Of a DNA stretch of 64,000 nt, positions 42,639-49,906 are shown one piece after another. The notes below the pieces were generated by a model, which made no database searches, had not been told where the DNA came from, and saw only the letters and a list, made by a program, of their open reading frames with translations. The stretch covers positions 1 through 64,000 of the forward strand of contig DAOUCP010000113.1 of the NCBI GenBank assembly GCA_034432155.1, given 5' to 3'. Position numbers and translations under genes: made by a program. Numbering within the stretch: the first letter of the stretch is position 1; each line of letters starts with the position of its first letter. This DNA is from DAOUCP01 sp034432155. GTDB lineage: Bacteria > Chloroflexota > Anaerolineae > Epilineales > Epilineaceae.

Positions 42639-44270
42639 ATGAACAACACGCAGATCCGCATTCCGGTACCCCAGAACGAGCCGATCCGGCCGTACACGCC
42701 CGGTTCCCCCGAACGGGCCAGCCTGCAGGCCCGCCTTCGCCAGATGAAGAGCGAGTCGGTTGACATCCCGGTGGTCGTTGGCGGTCGGGAGATCCGGAGT
42801 GGGCGGACGGTCGAGATCCGTCCACCGCATGAGCGTTCGCACTGCTTGGGCGTATACCACCGCGCTGGGCCCGACGAGGTCCAACTGGCCATCGATGCCG
42901 CCCTGGAGGCTCGCCGCACGTGGAGTCGCATGGACTGGGCGGCGCGGGCAGCCATTTTCCTGAAGGCGGCCGACCTTCTCGCCGGGCCATGGCGCGACAC
43001 GGCCAATGCTGCCACGATGCTGGGCCAGAGCAAGAACGTCTTCCAGGCGGAAATCGATTCGGCGTGCGAGCTCATCGACTTCTGGCGCTTCAACGTGGCA
43101 TACGGTCAGATGATCTACGAGGACCAGCCGGCGTCGCCGCGTGGCACCTGGAACCGGATGCAGTATCGGCCCCTCGAGGGGTTCGTCTTCGCCGTTCCGC
43201 CCTTCAACTTCACCTCGATTGGCGGCAACCTACCTACTGCGCCGGCCATCATGGGCAATGCCGTGATCTGGAAGCCGGCCTCGACGGCCGTGCTCTCGAA
43301 CTACATCGTGTTCCGTGTTCTGGAAGAGGCGGGTCTGCCGCCAGGCGTCATTAACTTCGTGCCCGGCAGTGGCGCGGAGGTGGGAGATCCGGTGTTCGCC
43401 TCCTCGCACTTCGCAGGGCTGCACTTCACCGGGTCGGTCGCCACCTTCGACACCATGTGGCAGACCATCGGCGCCAACATCGGTCGCTACCGGACGTATC
43501 CCAGAATCGTAGGCGAGACGGGTGGCAAGGACTTCATCGTGGCCCACCCCTCAGCCGACGTAGCGGCGCTGGTGACCGCCGCCGTGCGGGGCGCCTTCGA
43601 GTACCAAGGCCAGAAGTGCTCGGCCGCCTCGCGCATGTACGTGCCGGACACCCTCTGGCCCGAGGTCCGGGACCGCATGCTGGCCGAATTGGCGACGATA
43701 CGAGTGGGCCCGGTCGACGATTTCCAGAACTTCATGAACGCCGTCATCGACGCCAAGGCCTTCCGCGACATCACTGCGCACATCGAACGGGCTCGTTCCT
43801 CGCCGGCCTGCAAGATCCTTGCCGGGGGTGGCTACTCGGACGCCGAGGGCTACTTCATCGAGCCCACGGTAGTGTTGGTCAGCGACCCCAAGGACGCGAT
43901 CATGCAGGAGGAGATCTTCGGCCCAGTGCTGGCCGTCTACGTATACCCCGAGGCGCAGTGGCCCGAGACGCTGCGCCTGGTGGACGAGACGTCACCGTAC
44001 GGCCTCACCGGCTCCGTGTTTGCCCGCGACCGCTGGGCGATCGTCCAAGCGACCGAGGCGCTGGAGAATGCCGCCGGCAACTTCTACATCAACGACAAGC
44101 CCACCGGTGCCGTGGTTGGCCAGCAACCCTTCGGCGGTGCCCGCAAGTCCGGCACCGACGACAAGGCCGGCTCGTACCTCAACCTGGTGCGCTGGGTGGC
44201 GGCACGAGCCATCAAGGAGACCTTCGACCCGCCCCGGGACTACCGGTACCCTTTCTTGGCCCCGGACTAG
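42639..44270 (+). CDS. 1-pyrroline-5-carboxylate dehydrogenase (L-glutamate gamma-semialdehyde dehydrogenase)
   Basis: A protein of 543 residues. GGGAG lies 8 bases before ATG 42639. It is an aldehyde dehydrogenase with the P5CDH pattern: MLGQSKNVFQAEIDSACELIDFWRFN, NRMQYRPLEGFVFAVPPFNFT, HFTGSVATF, the general base region VGETGGKDF, the catalytic Cys in GQKCSAASRMYVP, and EEIFGPVLAVYVY. It oxidises glutamate semialdehyde to glutamate with NAD, the second step of proline catabolism. Proline dehydrogenase is not in the window. It follows the acyl-CoA dehydrogenase by 112 bases. Confidence 0.93.
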   Translation: MNNTQIRIPVPQNEPIRPYTPGSPERASLQARLRQMKSESVDIPVVVGGREIRSGRTVEIRPPHERSHCLGVYHRAGPDEVQLAIDAALEARRTWSRMDWAARAAIFLKAADLLAGPWRDTANAATMLGQSKNVFQAEIDSACELIDFWRFNVAYGQMIYEDQPASPRGTWNRMQYRPLEGFVFAVPPFNFTSIGGNLPTAPAIMGNAVIWKPASTAVLSNYIVFRVLEEAGLPPGVINFVPGSGAEVGDPVFASSHFAGLHFTGSVATFDTMWQTIGANIGRYRTYPRIVGETGGKDFIVAHPSADVAALVTAAVRGAFEYQGQKCSAASRMYVPDTLWPEVRDRMLAELATIRVGPVDDFQNFMNAVIDAKAFRDITAHIERARSSPACKILAGGGYSDAEGYFIEPTVVLVSDPKDAIMQEEIFGPVLAVYVYPEAQWPETLRLVDETSPYGLTGSVFARDRWAIVQATEALENAAGNFYINDKPTGAVVGQQPFGGARKSGTDDKAGSYLNLVRWVAARAIKETFDPPRDYRYPFLAPD

Positions 44271-44807
44271 TCCTGGAGCCAGCGTTTGCGCCCCGCGCAG
44301 CCGTGTGACTCTCGGCGAAGCAACGGGAAGCTTTTCCCGATGCTTAGCACTAGGTAAAGGCACTGGCTTCGCATACCACCCTGCCAGGCAGGGAGTCTAG
44401 TGGGCGCGATGCACCGGTGCCGGCTGCTTCGCCCAAGGGGCCTTGCCGAGCGTCACGTCAGCGGCTGTTCCGGCAGCGACGAGCTGCTGGTACCCTTGCT
44501 GGACCACGTCCATCGCCATGCGGCCGGCGCCGGCGTCGGGGCGTCGCACCATGGGATGGGGGAGCCAGCGGACCGAGCCCCTTGGCCCATACGGGGCTCC
44601 GGGGCATACCCTGCCGCTCAACACCGGACCGGCAGACCGGCGCCCGCTGACGAACCACTTGGAAACAGTGCTGGCCAGTGCTGTACGAGAAGCGGCCGCC
44701 GCTACGGAGGCGCGACCTACTCCGCAAGGCAGCCGCCGGCGGCGGCCAGGAGGGGACGTATGCTTCGATCTCCTGACCGTTGGATGGCAGCCGAAAGGAG
44801 GGGCCGG
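44271..44807. other. Gene-free spacer with a small hairpin
   Basis: CGGGAA / TTCCCG (44324-44339) forms a small stem 54 bases after the P5CDH stop and could assist termination. On the minus strand the last 60 codons of an interrupted frame ending at 44397 (MAMDVVQQGYQQLVAAG and following) look protein-like, but there is no start, ribosome site or family I recognise, so I do not call a gene. Confidence 0.35.
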
Positions 44808-45668
44808 ATGCGCGCATTTCTGGTAACCCCAACCGTGGCAGCCGCTGGGCTGCTCCTTGCTGGACCCTCGGGGGCGGTGGTGGCCGAGCGACCAAGCCGG
44901 CAGGCGCCGGCGCCCGCAAATGGGCCGCTCGTTGGCCACTGGCTCGTGGCAGTGCTTGGAAGGGCCAAGGACGTCCTCTGGTTGGCCCGTAACGCTGTTT
45001 GCTCTGGACATGGTGTCACGCAGGTTGGGGGTAAGAATCAGCCAAACGGCCGTCGTGACGTACCGCGACGGCACTTGACAAGGACAGCAGAGCCCCTTTG
45101 CCCAAGGGATGCCCTGCCCTGGCTGCTGGCGGTCCTTGTACGATGTGGACATGGTGTCCGAGTCGGAGGGCTGGATCGTGGGCGAGCGGGGGCGATGCTC
45201 CACTACCAAGACGGCGAGTGGCAGGTGGTGACGCCGCCCCCGGATGCGGCGGAGGCGTGGACCCGCGCTATCCGCATGGTCGCTGCGATGGAAGGGTGGG
45301 CGGTTGCCGACAGGCTGTTTCTCCACTACCCCAAGGGCGCATGGGAAGGCGTCCCCAGCCCGACCACGCAGGCGCGGAAGGTCATCGACAAGGTGAGCGC
45401 CGGCGAAGGGTGGGCGGCAACGACGGAGGGCACCTTCGTCCACTACGCCGGTGGCAGCTGGCAAGTAGCCGACAGGCCGATTACGGAGGCGATCGATGAC
45501 CTGGACATGGCCTCCTCCGATCGTGGCTGGGGCGCGGCCGAGTGCTCGCCCTGCAGGAACGATGGGATGCGCTACGCGGCCGGCCAAGGGACGCTCGAGC
45601 GGCACGGCTTGTACCTACCTGGGCTGAGCAAGCTTGCGCCATGGCGCGGTGCAGCGGCGAGGGATTGA
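44808..45668 (+). pseudogene. Frameshifted secreted beta-propeller protein
   Basis: AAGGAGG precedes ATG 44808 and a signal peptide (RAFLVTPTVAAAGLLLAGP) follows. Repeats of about 43 residues with the pattern (D/M)MVSxxEGWxVG...HYxxGxWQxV are then found, but in two frames: LFALDMVS... and LYDVDMVSESEGWIVGERG in frame +1 (interrupted by a TGA at 45076), and MLHYQDGEWQVV, MVAAMEGWAVADRLFLHY and VSAGEGWAATTEGTFVHY in frame 0. The end carries a GLYLPGL motif like other secreted proteins in the window. At least two frameshifts and one stop make it non-functional unless sequencing errors are involved. Confidence 0.7.
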
Positions 45669-45779
45669 TCCCGGACCGCCACGGCGGGGCCTGCGTTGTC
45701 CGCGGGAGGCAGTCCAGCGTCTCCTCTACCGGCACTCCGTGTGGAGCGCGATCGTCGGCCGCGCGCCACATGTGCCGGC

Positions 45780-45880
45780 GGGCAGGACTCGTCACTGCTG
45801 CCGTCCCCGGGCCTGCCCTGGCGGGCAGAACTTGTCACCGCTGTCGTCGCCTAGCCTGCCCTGGCGGGACGGGCATCAGG
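45780..45880. repeat. 43-bp repeat, 2-2.3 copies, at a gene 3' end
   Basis: GGGCAG-AACTTGTCAC-GCTGTCGTC ... CCTGCCCTGGC recurs at 45780 and 45823, with a third start near 45866 that runs into the stop region of the minus-strand cyclase gene (ends at 45876). Confidence 0.75.
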
Positions 45881-46577
45881 GAAGCAACGCCAGGACAGTA
45901 GCCGGCGCCCCCGTCCCACCACGCAGTCGCAACGGGCCCAGCACCACGGTGGCGCCGCGGCTCGGAAGCTCGTCCACGCGCGCCAGGTTCTCGACGACCA
46001 GGCGATCGTGGGCAAGCACCAAGCGGCTGACGGCATAGGTGCGGTCGGCCCCCACTTCGAGGCCAGCGGTGTCGGTTGCCAGCCCGGCGACCCCACGTTC
46101 CAGCAACAAGCAGGCCGCCTGTTCGCCGAAGCCCGGGAAATGCAGGCCGCCAGAGTCGTCGAGACCCAGGTAGTCACGGGGCGCCGACCAGCGACGGTGC
46201 CAGCCAGTGTGCAGGATCACCAGCACCCCGGCCTCGACCTTCCCATGGCGAGCCTCCCAGCGAAGCAGATCATCGGCCGACAGAGCATAGTCGCTCGCCA
46301 AGGCGGCCTTCTCCTGGACGTCGATCACCACCGCCGGGTGCACGAGCCGGGCCGCTGCCAGCTCATCGATGCCCCAGCCAGCCTCCTCGTAGCTCGAGCG
46401 GGCAACGAGATGCGTGCCGGCATGTTCGCCGAACGAAACGCGGCGCAGCCGGTAGCCGTCGGTCGCTAGCGAGGCCACCAACTCGGCGCTGAGCGCTGGA
46501 TCGCCGGGCCAGTGCGGCATGCCCGGCTCGAGCACGTGGCTGAGGTAGACGATGCGCTGGTACCGAATGGTGTGCAT
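45876..46577 (-). CDS. Cyclase-family (kynurenine-formamidase-like) protein with altered metal site
   Basis: A protein of 233 residues; AAGGAG is 6-7 bases before ATG 46577. The fold signature SFGEHAGTHL (about 48-57), later GGLHFPGFGEQAA and GLATDTAGLEVG match the cyclase/KynB family. The canonical HxGTHxDxPxH reads HAGTHLVARSS here: the Asp is Val, and the last His is Ser, while the two N-terminal His and the later His/Glu are kept. The Zn site would therefore be incomplete; either a variant subfamily or a non-hydrolytic binder. It is divergent from the LCP gene, with both promoters in the 178-base spacer. Confidence 0.82.
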   Translation of the reverse strand: MHTIRYQRIVYLSHVLEPGMPHWPGDPALSAELVASLATDGYRLRRVSFGEHAGTHLVARSSYEEAGWGIDELAAARLVHPAVVIDVQEKAALASDYALSADDLLRWEARHGKVEAGVLVILHTGWHRRWSAPRDYLGLDDSGGLHFPGFGEQAACLLLERGVAGLATDTAGLEVGADRTYAVSRLVLAHDRLVVENLARVDELPSRGATVVLGPLRLRGGTGAPATVLALLP

Positions 46578-46736
46578 GTGGAGCTCCTTCGAGCACGTGG
46601 CAAGGCGGCGAGAGATCTCGTGGCGGCCGTCGTTCCGGCGGGCGCAACAGCCGGTTTACGTGGCGATTGTGGAACCGAACGGCTCCGCGAGGCAACGAGG
46701 CGGTCGGGGCATGCAGAGGACCGCCAGGGCGCCTGC

Positions 46737-46742
46737 TATAAT
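46737..46742 (+). promoter_or_regulatory. -10 element TATAAT close to a start codon
   Basis: A perfect TATAAT ends 13 bases before ATG 46756, giving a leader of only about 7 bases. No -35 match. This supports the start chosen for the LCP gene. Confidence 0.45.
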
Positions 46743-46755
46743 TCAGCTCCAGCCG

Positions 46756-47916
46756 ATGGCGCTCGAGACGAGTTCCCTGCCCGTACCTGCCCTTGCGCGC
46801 CCGCCGCATCAGCGTGTGGGCCGTTTCTTGTTGGCCGTGGCGCTGCTTCTGATCCTGGCAGAGCTGGCAGCCGTGGCAGCCCTGATCGCCTTCACCCTCT
46901 TTCGGCTGACCGACGGCCACGCCTCGCCCTCTGGGATGCGCCGCCGACCAGCGTTCCTGATGCCCCTGCCGGGGAGCAACCCGGACCGGGTCGAGATCAA
47001 CGTGTGGGACCATCACGGGCCTTTGAACGTGCTCCTCATTGGGCTCGACGCCGACGATTGCGCCGTCCAGGGCAGTACCACCATGGCACGACGCGCAGAT
47101 ACGATCATCGTCGTCCGCATCGATCCCCAGACCAAACGCGCCGCCATGCTGTCGATCCCCCGCGACCTCTATGTCGCTATTCCCGGCCACGGCGCACGCA
47201 AGATCAACACCGCGCATGTCCACGGGGAGCTGGATCGGAGCCTACCCGGCGGCGGACCACAGCTCTTGGCCGAAACGATCGAGGCCAACTTCGATATCCC
47301 GATCCATCGGTACGCCCGCGTGGATTTCGCCGGCTTCGAGCGGATCATCGATGCCGTGGGCGGCATCGACATCGTCGTGCCGCCGTCACCGCGCGATCCG
47401 CGGATTGGCCTCTTGGACAGCGAGTATCCGGACGGCCATTGCGGCACCATCACTGTCTGGTTCCCACCGGGGCCCCAACACCTTGATGGCCAGCGTGCCT
47501 TACAGTACGCCCGATCCCGCAAGTCGACGAGCGATTTCGATCGCTCGCGGCGCCAGATGCAGGTTCTGCTGGCGCTGCGGCAACGCGCACTAAGCCTGGG
47601 TGCCGTTCGACACTTGCCCGAACTGGTGCCAGCTCTGATGGACGCGGTGGATACCGACTTCACAGCGGCGGAACTCATCTCCCTGGCTCGGCTCCTGCCT
47701 GCGGTTGGCGCCGACGCGCCCACCTACTCCCTGGACGAGCAATCGCTGTACGCCGAGATGCTGGTCATCGACGGCGTTCCGCAGGCCACCTTGCGGCCCG
47801 ACCCTAGCGCCCTGGCTGTCGTTCTCCACAGCTTCATGGCGCTGCAGCCGCCCACCCCCACACCCCAGCCGAGCGGTACGTTGGTGCCGAGCGTGCCAGG
47901 CGTTCCGACACCGTAA
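46756..47916 (+). CDS. LytR-CpsA-Psr (LCP) family cell-wall ligase
   Basis: A protein of 386 residues. One transmembrane helix (about 22-45) is followed by an extracytoplasmic LCP domain (about 85-300): NVLLIGLDAD, RRADTIIVVRID, AAMLSIPRDLYVAIPG, RKINTAHVHG, FERIIDAVGGIDI and the C-terminal LQYARSRKSTSDFDRSRRQ. Family members transfer undecaprenyl-linked glycopolymers to the cell wall or surface proteins. It ends with a short PTPTP tail. Start chosen from the TATAAT 13 bases upstream and the Met before the anchor. Confidence 0.93.
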   Translation: MALETSSLPVPALARPPHQRVGRFLLAVALLLILAELAAVAALIAFTLFRLTDGHASPSGMRRRPAFLMPLPGSNPDRVEINVWDHHGPLNVLLIGLDADDCAVQGSTTMARRADTIIVVRIDPQTKRAAMLSIPRDLYVAIPGHGARKINTAHVHGELDRSLPGGGPQLLAETIEANFDIPIHRYARVDFAGFERIIDAVGGIDIVVPPSPRDPRIGLLDSEYPDGHCGTITVWFPPGPQHLDGQRALQYARSRKSTSDFDRSRRQMQVLLALRQRALSLGAVRHLPELVPALMDAVDTDFTAAELISLARLLPAVGADAPTYSLDEQSLYAEMLVIDGVPQATLRPDPSALAVVLHSFMALQPPTPTPQPSGTLVPSVPGVPTP

Positions 47917-47941
47917 GCCGGGCAGGAAGAGAGACAAGCGC

Positions 47942-48979
47942 TTGGCGGAGTCTCTTGCCTTGCTGCGGCTCGCCCACGCCGCAGGGCGCCTGGGCGAGGC
48001 GCAGGCACGGGCGGTGGCCACAGCGCTGCGTCAGCGAACGTCCGACTTGGCGATCTCGCTGATCCCGGTGGCGGCAGATCCATTCGGCCAGGCTCGCCGT
48101 TCCGGCCAGGGCGAGACGGCGAAGACCGACTCCCTGGGGCGCGCCCTGCAAACCGGTCTGGCCGATGCCGCGGTGCGGAACGCCGCCGACTATCCGTTCG
48201 GCCTGGGCGACGAGTCCATGACGGTGGTCGCTCTGCCGCGCTACGACCCTCGGGACGCCTTGGTGTCCCGCAACCACAAAAGCTTCAGCTACCTGCCGCC
48301 GGCAGCCGCCGTCATCACCTGTGGTGCCCATCGCCGTGCCCAGCTGCTCCGCCGCCGTCACGATCTCTCGGTGACGCTTACTGCCGCATCTGCCGAATCT
48401 CTGCTCGCCCTCCTGGATGCAGGTGCTTGCGACGCGGTGGTCGTGGCCGGGAGCGAGCTGCTCTGGCTGGACCTCCAGGTGCGCGTGACGGAGGCCATCG
48501 ACACCGACTTGTTGATCCCGGCCGCCGGTCAGGGCGCCCTGCTCGTCCAGACTGCAGCCGAGGGACCGGCCGCCGAGGCGGTCGCGGTGCTGCACGACGT
48601 GGCCAGTGCTCATGCGTTGCAGGCCGAGCAGGCATGCATGCGGCGCCTGGGCCCGCCCGTCGACGCCGCGGTAGCCATCCATGCTGCCACGGAGGACGAG
48701 GACGTGCTGATGCACGGCATTGTGGCCGAGCTCGAAGGTGGCCATGCGGCCCGCCTGCGCTGGCGTGGCCCCCGGCGGGCGGCCGAGGACACGGGGGCCA
48801 CAATGGCCGAGCTTTTGCTCGCCGCCGGTGGTCGCGAGATCTTGGCCGGCCTGCCCTTGGAGTCCACGGGCCGCTACACCTTCCGCATCGCCGAGCCCGG
48901 CTTCGGCCGATCGTCGCCGGAGCTTACCGACGATGAGCGGTTCCCCCTCGATGGCCGCGACTGTGGCGGACGGCCGTAG
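47942..48979 (+). CDS. HemC-like (hydroxymethylbilane synthase-like) protein lacking the cofactor Cys
   Basis: A protein of 345 residues from TTG 47942 (start uncertain; GGAAGAGAG lies 10-12 bases before it). The HemC pattern is recognisable: YDPRDALVS, GAHRRAQLLRRR (compare SSLRRxAQL), the DAVVVAGSELLWL region and PAAGQGALLVQ. But HSLKDLP reads VRNAADYP, LRGNVxTRL reads LTAASAESLL, and the GGC that binds the dipyrromethane cofactor reads LGPP. The fold is retained while the chemistry seems lost, so it is probably a divergent paralogue with another role. It sits 25 bases after the LCP gene; no other haem genes are nearby. Confidence 0.7.
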   Translation: MAESLALLRLAHAAGRLGEAQARAVATALRQRTSDLAISLIPVAADPFGQARRSGQGETAKTDSLGRALQTGLADAAVRNAADYPFGLGDESMTVVALPRYDPRDALVSRNHKSFSYLPPAAAVITCGAHRRAQLLRRRHDLSVTLTAASAESLLALLDAGACDAVVVAGSELLWLDLQVRVTEAIDTDLLIPAAGQGALLVQTAAEGPAAEAVAVLHDVASAHALQAEQACMRRLGPPVDAAVAIHAATEDEDVLMHGIVAELEGGHAARLRWRGPRRAAEDTGATMAELLLAAGGREILAGLPLESTGRYTFRIAEPGFGRSSPELTDDERFPLDGRDCGGRP

Positions 48980-49019
48980 GCGATTCCTCCGCCACACAAG
49001 CCGTGCGCGATAGAGGCGG

Positions 49020-49215
49020 CTCCTCGCCATGCTCCGACCACGGGGGCCACGGAATGCAGGTATCGTCCTGCTCGGACCATGGGAACCCCGCTGTGCACCG
49101 TCCGTCATGCCGAGACCAGGGGCCACGGTGTGCACTGCCCGCGACGCTGGGACCACCTTGGCCGCGGTGTGCGCCCCCACGACGCTGGGACCACGTCGGC
49201 CACGGGGTGAACCTC
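49020..49215. repeat. 38-39-bp tandem repeat, 5 copies
   Basis: GACCAYGGGG-CCACGG-type units begin at 49036, 49075, 49114, 49151 and 49189. The units are more diverged than in other arrays. It occupies the spacer 48980-49249 after the HemC-like gene; nothing else is seen there. Confidence 0.75.
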
Positions 49216-49249
49216 CCGCCCGTACGGGACGCTTGGCGCAGCGGCAAAG

Positions 49250-49278
49250 TTGACTCACCAGATGGTTAGTGCTATATT
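49250..49278 (+). promoter_or_regulatory. Sigma-70-type promoter for the LysM gene
   Basis: TTGACT (49250-49255), 17-base spacer, TATATT (49273-49278): near-consensus in both hexamers. Leader of about 80 bases with GGAGGG before the ATG. Best canonical promoter in the window. Confidence 0.7.
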
Positions 49279-49363
49279 AAGGCGGCTCTGCTCGCGAGGC
49301 GGTTGGAGGTCATGGCGCAACGCTCGTGGCCGCTGCCACCGCCAACAGATGGAGGGAAGCATC

Positions 49364-49879
49364 ATGGCCACGCGAGGCCGCTTGGTTCTACTTGTCGTCC
49401 TGTTGACCACGGTTGTGCTGGCGGCAGGTCAGGCCAACACCGTCAGCGCCCAGGGCGGCATGCACTGCGTGCGTCCGGGCGAGACCTTGTACCGCATCGG
49501 CGCCATGTACAACGTGTCGCCCTACCTGATCGCCCACGTCAACGGCATTCCCAACCCAGCGTACATCCGGGCTGGTTCGTGCCTGCGCATTCCGCCGGCC
49601 TTCGGCACGTTCGGCTGTCAGTACCCGGGTTGCCAACCCAAGCCCGTCATACAGCCTTGCTATCCGCAGCCGTGCCAGCCAAAGCCGGTTGTGCAGCCTT
49701 GCCGGCCGCCAGCATGCGGCGGTCCCTCGTATACGCGCTACTGCGTGCGGCCCTGCGACACCCTATTTGCCATCGGCCGACGCTTCGGCGTGTCGCCTTG
49801 GGCAATCGCCAGCCTGAACGGCTTGACCAATCCGAACTACATCCGCGTTGGTCAGTGCTTGCTGATCCCTACTCGCTAG
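49364..49879 (+). CDS. Secreted double-LysM protein
   Basis: A protein of 171 residues. ATG 49364 has GGAGGG upstream and is followed by a signal peptide to about residue 29. Two LysM domains: about 33-78 (CVRPGETLYRIGAMYNVSPY, ending RAGSCLRIP) and about 124-171 (CVRPCDTLFAIGRRFGVSP, ending RVGQCLLIP). They are joined by a Cys/Pro/Gln-rich linker (CQPKPVIQPCYPQP-like repeats), unusual in having about eight cysteines. It should bind peptidoglycan or chitin-like glycans; no enzymatic domain. Confidence 0.92.
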   Translation: MATRGRLVLLVVLLTTVVLAAGQANTVSAQGGMHCVRPGETLYRIGAMYNVSPYLIAHVNGIPNPAYIRAGSCLRIPPAFGTFGCQYPGCQPKPVIQPCYPQPCQPKPVVQPCRPPACGGPSYTRYCVRPCDTLFAIGRRFGVSPWAIASLNGLTNPNYIRVGQCLLIPTR

Positions 49880-49906
49880 CAGGTGCCGGGCCTGGCGCGC
49901 ACCAAA

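Noticed and set aside
44397..44800. Minus-strand frame with a protein-like C-terminus (MAMDVVQQGYQQLVAAG)
   Set aside because: No start, ribosome site or known family, and the upstream portion is low-complexity; noted only as part of the spacer.
47834..49258. Long minus-strand open frame opposite the LCP end and HemC-like gene
   Set aside because: Shadow of the plus-strand coding pattern; runs through a tandem repeat; no recognisable motif.
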